A stretch of 32,658 bases of DNA from a virus. Where the stretch lies: positions 15,084-47,741 of IMG/VR virus record IMGVR_UViG_3300030331_005458; one strand, 5' to 3'. The number at the start of each line of letters is the position of its first letter. Within the stretch, counting starts at the first letter, position 1. The notes beneath the pieces were generated by a model. That model made no database searches. It was not told where the DNA came from and saw only the letters and a list, made by a program, of their open reading frames with translations. This document shows positions 28,138 to 32,658 of this stretch, in pieces. The translations under genes and the position numbers were made by a program.

Positions 28138-29229
28138 TCAACCTATTGCAGGAGCAGATAGAGCAACTTGAGTAGACTCAGCACAAGCTAGGTCTAATGG
28201 GAAGTTGTGAGCATTACGCTCATGCATTACTTCAAAGCCTAAGTTAGCTCTGTTAAGGATGTCTGCCCATGTAGGAACGACTTTTCCATTAACATCAACA
28301 ACTGACTGGTTGAAGTTGAAACCATTTAGGTTAAATGCCATTGTGCAAATACCCATAGATGTTAGCCATACGCAAACAACTGGGAATACAGCTAGGAAGA
28401 AGTGAAGACTTCTGCTGTTATTAAATGAAGCATATTGGAAGATTAAACGACCGAAATAGCCATGAGCTGCAACGATGTTGTATGTTTCTTCTTCTTGACC
28501 GAACTTGTAGCCATAGTTTTGTGACTCAAGACCAGTTGTCTCTCTGATTAATGAAGAGGTTACTAATGAACCATGCATTGCAGAGAATAATGCTCCACCA
28601 AACATTCCAGCAACACCAGCCATGTGGAATGGGTGCATAAGAATGTTGTGCTCGGCTTGGAATACAAACATGAAGTTGAATGTACCAGAAATACCTAAAG
28701 GCATTCCGTCAGAGAATGAACCCTGTCCAAATGGATAAACTAGGAATACTGCGAAAGCTGCGGATACTGGTGCAGAGTATGCAACACAGATCCAAGGACG
28801 CATGCCTAATCTGTAACTAAGTTCCCACTGGCGTCCCATGTAAGCTGAGATACCGATGAGGAAGTGAAAGATGACCAATTGATATGGTCCTCCGTTGTAT
28901 AGCCACTCGTCAACTGTGAGGGCTTCCCAAATTGGGTAGAAGTGGAGTCCGATTGCGTTTGAGCTTGGAACGACTGCTCCTGAGATGATGTTGTTTCCAT
29001 ATAAGAAAGAACCAGCTACTGGTTCACGAATACCGTCTATGTCTACAGGAGGAGCTGCTATGAACGCAATTATGAAGCATGTCGCTGCTGTAAGTAGGCA
29101 GGGGATCATTAATACACCAAACCAACCAACGTATAATCTGTTGTCTGTTGATGTAACCCACTTACAGAAGGACTGCCAACCGCCTAGCAACTCGGAATCT
29201 TTCCGACGCTGTAGAACTGATGATGCCAT
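28138..29229 (-). CDS. psbA: Photosystem II reaction-centre protein D1
   Basis: D1 binds the primary donor chlorophylls, QB and the manganese cluster in the thylakoid membrane. Phage copies replace host D1, which turns over fast during infection. The 363 residues (start [10 protein letters not shown], not the upstream in-frame ATG) show all key positions, offset by four from standard numbering: Tyr165 (Tyr161), Asp174 (Asp170), His194 and His202 (His190, His198), His219 (His215), then [13 protein letters not shown]. The tail [15 protein letters not shown] is present, with Cys right after the processing site. Gln134 equals Gln130 of low-light D1 types. Much richer in G+C than its neighbours, pointing to host origin. 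Confidence 0.98.
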   Translation of the reverse strand: MASSVLQRRKDSELLGGWQSFCKWVTSTDNRLYVGWFGVLMIPCLLTAATCFIIAFIAAPPVDIDGIREPVAGSFLYGNNIISGAVVPSSNAIGLHFYPIWEALTVDEWLYNGGPYQLVIFHFLIGISAYMGRQWELSYRLGMRPWICVAYSAPVSAAFAVFLVYPFGQGSFSDGMPLGISGTFNFMFVFQAEHNILMHPFHMAGVAGMFGGALFSAMHGSLVTSSLIRETTGLESQNYGYKFGQEEETYNIVAAHGYFGRLIFQYASFNNSRSLHFFLAVFPVVCVWLTSMGICTMAFNLNGFNFNQSVVDVNGKVVPTWADILNRANLGFEVMHERNAHNFPLDLACAESTQVALSAPAIG

Positions 29230-29251
29230 AATAGTCCGTTGTAATGAATAT

Positions 29252-29287
29252 AAAAAAAGCCATCCGAGATGACTTAACATAAGTATA
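29252..29287 (-). promoter_or_regulatory. psbA promoter -10 and 5'-terminal leader hairpin with U-tract
   Basis: On the minus strand TATACT (29287-29282) is a plausible -10. Transcription would start near 29275, exactly at the hairpin AGTCATC / GATGGCT (29274-29258, seven pairs, one G-U, UCG loop), which is followed by seven U (29258-29252). The pairing is perfect only in the minus-strand RNA, because the plus strand has a C-A mismatch. The ATG lies 22 bases further. It could stabilise the mRNA end or act as an attenuator. Confidence 0.5.
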
Positions 29288-29308
29288 CAATCCCTATGTT
29301 ATGAATTC

Positions 29309-29343
29309 TTGACAAAAAACGGCTAATCTTTAGTAGATATAAT
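29309..29343 (+). promoter_or_regulatory. Candidate promoter of the cupin gene
   Basis: A perfect TATAAT at 29338-29343 lies 22 bases before the ATG. TTGACA at 29309-29314 is consensus but 23 bases away, too far for a normal -35. The complementary strand has TTGTCA at the same place, 22 bases from the psbA -10, so one shared element sits midway between two divergent promoters. Confidence 0.4.
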
Positions 29344-29364
29344 GAAAGTACAGCATCAAATATT

Positions 29365-29946
29365 ATGGACATTTCTTTAGAAGATTATTTAGATTGGATG
29401 ATGAATAAAATGCCTTTTTATGGGTCTATACCTTATAAAAATCCAATATGGATGGTTGAAAATGTAACATCAGTTTTAATTCATAGAGAAAGAGATTTAC
29501 AGACACAAATGTTTATTGTTCCTCCTGACACCATTATTCCTGAACATACTCATCCAAATGTTGATAGTTTTGAGGTTTACGGAGGTGGAGAAATATATTT
29601 TACTCACGGTGGGAAATTTGTAAGTGATAAAAAATTAGTAAAAGAAAATGAACATAAAAATTGTTATTTAAGAGGTGTAACCATTCGAGTAAAACCTAAC
29701 GATAAACATGGAGGAACCTTTGGAAAGGAAGGTGGAATATTCTTCTCAGTACAAAAATGGTTAAATGGTGTTCAACCTCACTGTGTAGCATCTGATTATA
29801 TAGGAAAGACAATGGGAGAACATCATCTAGGTAATGTGAAATATGGTGATGCCTACTTTGATTCTCCTTTGGAACCTGTAGATGCAATGAAATCAAATAA
29901 AAAACATAAAAAAAGAGGGTTAATACCCTCAATTTTTAAATGGTGA
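29365..29946 (+). CDS. Cupin-fold protein, divergent from psbA
   Basis: 193 residues. Cupin motif 1: PEHTHPNVDSFEVYGGGEIY with His61, His63 and Glu70. Motif 2: RVKPNDKHGGTFG with His115. Together these can bind one divalent metal in a beta barrel. A helical N-terminal part (LEDYLDWMMNKMPF) and a basic C-terminus flank the barrel. Substrate is unknown. Cupins range from dioxygenases to sugar epimerases and sensors. The position back to back with psbA suggests expression together with the photosynthesis gene. Single barrel, normal length. Confidence 0.75.
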   Translation: MDISLEDYLDWMMNKMPFYGSIPYKNPIWMVENVTSVLIHRERDLQTQMFIVPPDTIIPEHTHPNVDSFEVYGGGEIYFTHGGKFVSDKKLVKENEHKNCYLRGVTIRVKPNDKHGGTFGKEGGIFFSVQKWLNGVQPHCVASDYIGKTMGEHHLGNVKYGDAYFDSPLEPVDAMKSNKKHKKRGLIPSIFKW

Positions 29947-29953
29947 TCAGTAA

Positions 29954-30106
29954 TTAAACGGATGTTTTTTCGTCATCTTTACTATTTTCATAGTGATAAA
30001 CAGTTCCACGATAAACATGATTCACTCTTCCTGTAACAAGCTTCACTGAAGAATTGTTTTTATCATTCTTCTTGTAAGCAATGCCTCTGTAAGTAAGTTG
30101 TTTCAT
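29954..30106 (-). CDS. DUF4278-type small peptide under glutamine riboswitch control
   Basis: 50 residues starting at the ATG at 30106. The in-frame extension to 30214 would run through the riboswitch and is rejected. MKQLTYRGIAYKKND, then LVTGRVNHVYRGTVYHYE matches the cyanobacterial DUF4278 pattern (LTYRG..Y.........YRG..Y). The 'downstream peptide' of cyanobacterial glutamine riboswitches is often of this kind. Function unknown; in hosts, linked to nitrogen control. AGG lies eight bases before the ATG. Confidence 0.75.
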   Translation of the reverse strand: MKQLTYRGIAYKKNDKNNSSVKLVTGRVNHVYRGTVYHYENSKDDEKTSV

Positions 30107-30130
30107 AATTACACCTAACAAAACGGCTAT

Positions 30131-30184
30131 ACCCCCGTTCCCTGGAATAGCTCGGTCTGCGTCCTTAAGATAGGATGAACGACT
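30131..30184 (-). ncRNA. Glutamine-II (downstream-peptide type) riboswitch
   Basis: The minus strand reads CGTTCATCC, an eight-base loop, GGACGCAGACCGAGC, then a short stretch and GGGAACGGGGG. CGTTC (30182-30178) pairs with GAACG (30141-30137) as P1, and TCC (30076+100 to 30174) with GGA (30065+100 to 30163) as P2. This order and the CGTTCA...GGACGCA...GGAACG words fit my memory of the downstream-peptide RNA, which binds glutamine in marine cyanobacteria and their phages. It sits about 25 bases before a DUF4278 ATG, as expected. Confidence 0.7.
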
Positions 30185-30206
30185 AGTAGCTGAAACTACG
30201 TGTTTA

Positions 30207-30212
30207 TTATAC
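30207..30212 (-). promoter_or_regulatory. -10 box for the riboswitch transcript
   Basis: TATAAT on the minus strand (30212-30207), about 25 bases before the riboswitch core. No good -35 is seen 16-18 bases upstream, which is common for cyanobacterial-type promoters. Predicted start near 30200. Confidence 0.5.
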
Positions 30213-30251
30213 ACATTTTGTAGCGATTACTACCGTTTGTTGCTGAACATT

Positions 30252-30276
30252 AAATCTTAAGAAATTGTTAAGATTT
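30252..30276 (+). terminator. AT-rich hairpin between divergent units
   Basis: AAATCTTAA (30252-30260) pairs perfectly with TTAAGATTT (30268-30276), seven-base loop, followed by TATC. A weak terminator or a protein-binding dyad between the riboswitch unit and the rightward promoter. Confidence 0.35.
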
Positions 30277-30318
30277 TATCATTATTTAGGCTCGATTACA
30301 TCAAAATATTACAAATCC

Positions 30319-30347
30319 TTGTCATATCAAGGGATCTCAGCTATATT
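30319..30347 (+). promoter_or_regulatory. Strong rightward sigma70 promoter
   Basis: TTGTCA (30319-30324), exactly 17 bases, TATATT (30342-30347). Each hexamer differs from consensus by one base. It would transcribe 30408 onward towards the polymerase gene. The -35 overlaps a CCTTG/CAAGG dyad (30317-30332) that could be an operator. Confidence 0.65.
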
Positions 30348-30407
30348 AATTATATCGAAAGAGGTAACTTTTTCGATTTATGTAAACAAAATCACTTAAA
30401 ACACACC

Positions 30408-30599
30408 ATGACAAATGAAGAATTAGACTATCTCTTCGATTTACTAAGAGATAAAAGAAGAGGCTTTGAAAGCCTACTTAAGCCAAATAAATATAGAGTC
30501 TTTCATTACAGTTCTGATAGTAAAAAACAATTCAGAAAAGATTTAAAACTAGTTAAATCTATAGAAGAAAAATTACTTCATATCTCACCTGAAGATTAG
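30408..30599 (+). CDS. Small hypothetical protein
   Basis: 63 residues, MTNEELDYLFDLLRDKRRGF then a basic helical body (SSDSKKQFRKDLKLVKSIEE) and the end LLHISPED. All-helical, charged. First gene after the promoter at 30319. The 61-base leader contains GAAAGAGG but far from the ATG. Unknown function. Confidence 0.66.
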   Translation: MTNEELDYLFDLLRDKRRGFESLLKPNKYRVFHYSSDSKKQFRKDLKLVKSIEEKLLHISPED

Positions 30600-30612
30600 T
30601 AAACAAAAAGAA

Positions 30613-30643
30613 TCCCCTCTCTGTTGTTCAAGCAGAAAGGGGA
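30613..30643 (-). terminator. Rho-independent terminator reading on the minus strand
   Basis: TCCCCT (30613-30618) pairs with AGGGGA (30638-30643). The inner TCTG pairs with CAGA (30620-30623 with 30633-30636). The pair 30619/30637 is a mismatch in the plus RNA but a G-U in the minus RNA. The minus RNA continues in TTCTTTTTG. Orientation therefore favours minus-strand termination, perhaps of a transcript from the minus gene at 31195-31764. Confidence 0.55.
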
Positions 30644-30700
30644 AACTTAACAAAGAGGAGTCGCACCACCCCTGTCTCTCTGGCAATGCGATCGTTTACT

Positions 30701-30729
30701 GAGTGTAAGAAACAGTAAAAATTACACTC
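30701..30729. repeat. Inverted repeat in the 30600-30802 gap
   Basis: GAGTGTAA (30701-30708) and TTACACTC (30722-30729), 13 bases apart, perfect eight-pair dyad. The rest of this 203-base gap holds the terminator above, a GCGATCG site at 30688 and a TATAAT at 30768-30773 that may be the -10 for the next gene. No gene is visible. Confidence 0.45.
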
Positions 30730-30802
30730 TCCTCTAGGGCTGACACTGTTCTTCTTCGCCCTTGTCTTATAATAATACTAATAATGAAATTATCCACCCA
30801 AA

Positions 30803-31033
30803 GTGACTGCAATTTACAAACCAAAACTTATTGGTAGTGTCGCTGTAGACTCTGGAATTATTTCAGTCATAGATTCTTCACATATAAAAGCAGATAAAAG
30901 TGGCTCAATTCATTTACCTAGTTATAATTTGTATACAGATATAAATACAGAAATTGGCGATGGAGAGTACAACATCTACGAATGCAGAGATGACAAAGGA
31001 GGACTTAGAAAAATCATTATTGATATCCAATAA
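30803..31033 (+). CDS. Hypothetical protein, GTG start
   Basis: 76 residues from a GTG at 30803. The only nearby ATG (30784) is in another frame. MTAIYKPKLIGSVAVDSGII, then SVIDSSHI and GDGEYNIYECRDDKGGL with a closing strand resemble a small beta family I know from phages and bacteria ('GxVxVDSGxxxIxDPxYI ... GDGxYxV'). Function unknown. Its end overlaps the next gene in another frame. Confidence 0.65.
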   Translation: MTAIYKPKLIGSVAVDSGIISVIDSSHIKADKSGSIHLPSYNLYTDINTEIGDGEYNIYECRDDKGGLRKIIIDIQ

Positions 31034-31292
31034 AACAGCTGGCATGGATCCCAGAGATGATTATCGTCAATGGTTAAGAAATACATTACACGCTGTACTA
31101 GACGATGCAGTAAAAGGAGATGAAGGAGCTAAAAATTTTGTAAAAACGGCAATAAGTAGTTTATGTCTTTGGTCGAAAGAGGAAGATATAAAAATTAATT
31201 TTGATGCTTGGATTTGGCCTTATGTTGATCTTTTGGAAGAAGTGAAAAAGAATCCGAGTATCGACACTGCTCCGTGTTCAATAGAGGATTAG
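30990..31292 (+). CDS. Hypothetical protein
   Basis: 100 residues from the ATG at 30990. Alternative in-frame starts are at 30960 and 31044. MTKEDLEKSLLISNKTAGMD, then RQWLRNTLHAVLDDAVKGDE and an aromatic C-terminal helix (INFDAWIWPYVDLLEEVKKN). Helical, soluble. Its last 98 bases overlap the C-terminal codons of the minus-strand gene 31195-31764, an antisense coding overlap. Confidence 0.6.
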   Translation: MTKEDLEKSLLISNKTAGMDPRDDYRQWLRNTLHAVLDDAVKGDEGAKNFVKTAISSLCLWSKEEDIKINFDAWIWPYVDLLEEVKKNPSIDTAPCSIED

Positions 31293-31764
31293 CTGGAGTT
31301 TTACCTATAACTTCATAGTTTTCCCATACAGGATCATTAACATGTGGTGGTCTATGCCAAAAGAAAACTTTTTCTTTCTCATCTACTGTCCACTCAGGAT
31401 GATATTTATGCCAATACTTCCATGCTCTAAATTGTTTATCTGGTAATCCAGAAGTACAATCGCAAAATATTACATCCCCAGGTTGGACTATCCATCTTAA
31501 TTTCAAAACTTTTCTAAAAGCTATTATAAGAATTTTTATTCCTGATTTACCCATCATTTTATTATTTAAAGATTTTACTCTTCTATTTTTTCTCTTGCGA
31601 TACCAATCGTTTAACTGCCTATTTGATTTTCCAACAGCAAAACCTACATTCCAAATCCAGAATCCTTTTTTAAATTCTGCAAGAGGTTCAAAGAATAATT
31701 TACACATCTGACCCTCGACAAAAAACTTGGAGGTAGTAAACTGTCTGCGACCGGACTTTTTCAT
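31195..31764 (-). CDS. Hypothetical phage protein with GDVIFCDCTSGLPDKQFR core
   Basis: 189 residues if started at 31764, 170 if at the Met at 31707 (MCKLFFEPLAEFKKGFW), which leaves room for promoters and is my preference. WIWNVGFAVGKSNRQLNDWY, then a basic part, WIVQPGDVIFCDCTSGLPDK and QFRAWKYWHKYHPEW. The GD.I..D....PDKQFR.W..W pattern recurs in marine phages, function unknown. It lies alone on the minus strand, its 3' end antisense to the gene before and its start one base from a divergent ATG. Confidence 0.62.
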   Translation of the reverse strand: MKKSGRRQFTTSKFFVEGQMCKLFFEPLAEFKKGFWIWNVGFAVGKSNRQLNDWYRKRKNRRVKSLNNKMMGKSGIKILIIAFRKVLKLRWIVQPGDVIFCDCTSGLPDKQFRAWKYWHKYHPEWTVDEKEKVFFWHRPPHVNDPVWENYEVIGKTPANPLLNTEQCRYSDSFSLLPKDQHKAKSKHQN

Positions 31765-31765
31765 A

Positions 31766-32050
31766 ATGGAAGAATTACTCAGACTAATACAACAAGATCC
31801 AGAGCTTTGGGATTTAATTGAAAAACTAAAGCATAATGATCAAACACCACAAGAATTTTTAGAAAGTGTGGCTCACATGTATGCCATTGAATTTGAAGAA
31901 ATGCACAAAACAGATCTAAGAGATAAACTCTCAGCATTGTTTGGTGGTCTTCCCGAAAAAGCATACATAATGGTTCCTTACCTTTTACATATTGCACTTG
32001 ATATGTTTTTATTAAAATCTATTCCTGATGCCAAGTCAATAAGAGATTAA
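31766..32050 (+). CDS. Hypothetical helical protein
   Basis: 94 residues. I prefer the ATG at 31766 (MEELLRLIQQDPELWDLIEK) to an in-frame start at 31727 inside the opposite gene. All-helical with amphipathic repeats, ending YIMVPYLLHIALDMFLLKSI and a short polar tail. Two bases before the next gene. Possibly a polymerase accessory factor by position. Confidence 0.66.
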   Translation: MEELLRLIQQDPELWDLIEKLKHNDQTPQEFLESVAHMYAIEFEEMHKTDLRDKLSALFGGLPEKAYIMVPYLLHIALDMFLLKSIPDAKSIRD

Positions 32051-32052
32051 TC

Positions 32053-32280
32053 ATGCAATTTGGATTTGTACTGTGTGATCCTAAAAGATCAAAAATTTTA
32101 ATACTTACAAAAAAGAATGAAGTAAAATTCTTACCAACAAAAAATAAAGAAAATATCAACAAAGCATTCTGTTTGAGAGATATGTCTTCTATCAAATCTT
32201 TATACTTTTCATTAAAAGAAAAGAAATTAGTTGACAAACTTGATATAGTGAATATCCAAGAACTTTATAGGACAATCTAA
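32053..32280 (+). CDS. Small hypothetical protein upstream of DNA polymerase
   Basis: 75 residues, MQFGFVLCDPKRSKILILTK then a Lys-rich segment and helices (SSIKSLYFSLKEKKLVDKLD). TAATG-coupled to the polymerase start, so translated together. No family recognised. Confidence 0.66.
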   Translation: MQFGFVLCDPKRSKILILTKKNEVKFLPTKNKENINKAFCLRDMSSIKSLYFSLKEKKLVDKLDIVNIQELYRTI

Positions 32281-32658
32281 TGCTAAGGTTCGTATTTGAC
32301 TGTGAAACAAACGGTCTATTACATGAATTAGATACTGTTCATTCTTTAGTTTTAAGAGATATAGATTCTGGGGATGTAACAAGTTGTGCAGATCATGAAG
32401 GATACGAACCAATATGTAATGGTATTTATATGTTGTCTCAAGCCGATCTCCTTGTCGGACATAATATAATAAATTTTGATTTTAGAGCTCTTAAAAAAGT
32501 TTATAAAAATTTTAAATTAAAAAGAAATTGCAAAATAAATGACACCTTAATAGTTAGTAGGGTTTTATCTCCAGAAATGGAACCAGTCGATGAAACAAAA
32601 TTTTCACACATACCTCCAAAATATAAAGGTAAGCATTCTTTAGCTGCATGGGGTGAAC
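32280..32658 (+). CDS. DNA polymerase, family A (T7 gp5-like), N-terminal exonuclease part, cut by window edge
   Basis: Replicative phage DNA polymerase; 126 residues visible before the window edge. FDCETNGLL gives the 3'-5' exonuclease motif I (Asp7, Glu9), GHNIINFDFRALKKVY motif II (Asn62 to Asp67), NDTLIVSRVLSPEM follows as in T7 gp5 ('IDTLVLSRL'), and GKHSLAAWGE corresponds to 'GSHALEAWG'. The polymerase domain lies outside. Start in TAATG shared with the preceding stop, no strong ribosome site, so coupling is likely. Confidence 0.9.
   Translation, partial: MLRFVFDCETNGLLHELDTVHSLVLRDIDSGDVTSCADHEGYEPICNGIYMLSQADLLVGHNIINFDFRALKKVYKNFKLKRNCKINDTLIVSRVLSPEMEPVDETKFSHIPPKYKGKHSLAAWGE

Noticed and set aside
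28806-29272. Open frames antisense or out of frame within psbA
   Set aside because: psbA itself is unambiguous over the whole stretch; the others follow from its codon use.

Overview
The window looks like part of the genome of a lytic marine cyanophage, probably infecting Prochlorococcus or marine Synechococcus. The main reasons are a full-length photosystem II D1 gene (psbA), a large terminase subunit cut by the left edge, a T7-type family A DNA polymerase cut by the right edge, a cyanobacterial-type glutamine riboswitch in front of a DUF4278 peptide, and AT-rich, tightly packed small genes. No capsid, portal, integrase or tRNA gene was recognised, so the exact lineage stays open.

Layout. 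(1) 1-6539, minus strand: terminase genes followed by a run of Gly/Ala-rich or Gln/Arg-rich proteins typical of internal virion or ejection proteins. (2) 6540-7137: a non-coding divergent control region with about eleven copies of an ATTGTTACA-like word, a cyanobacterial-type DnaA box and a strong promoter pointing right. (3) 7138-18907, plus strand: an early/accessory region of about 40 small genes, mostly chained by TAATG or ATGA overlaps with good Shine-Dalgarno sites. It holds a gp88-like protein, a C5-cytosine methyltransferase with a second long gene overprinted in another frame, a zinc-ribbon protein and several structured RNA candidates. (4) 18962-20095, minus: a protein-kinase-like gene. 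(5) 20136-24857, plus: virion-like proteins, a ribbon-helix-helix protein and a split S74-type chaperone. (6) 24854-29229, minus: small basic and Cys-rich virion-type proteins, then psbA with its own terminator and leader hairpin. (7) 29365 to the end: a cupin protein, the glutamine riboswitch with DUF4278 peptide (minus), and the start of the replication module.

How it may work together (inference): the rightward promoter at 7043-7073 would start the small-gene region early. Two near-identical promoter/operator units at 9453-9481 and 14044-14072 would co-regulate blocks within it. psbA would keep photosynthesis running during infection, and the riboswitch would read host nitrogen status through glutamine. 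The observations most worth following are the dual-coding methyltransferase locus (10499-11353), the structured RNA at 18105-18275, and the twin RNA elements at 8032-8089 and 8619-8663, which show a compensatory base change.
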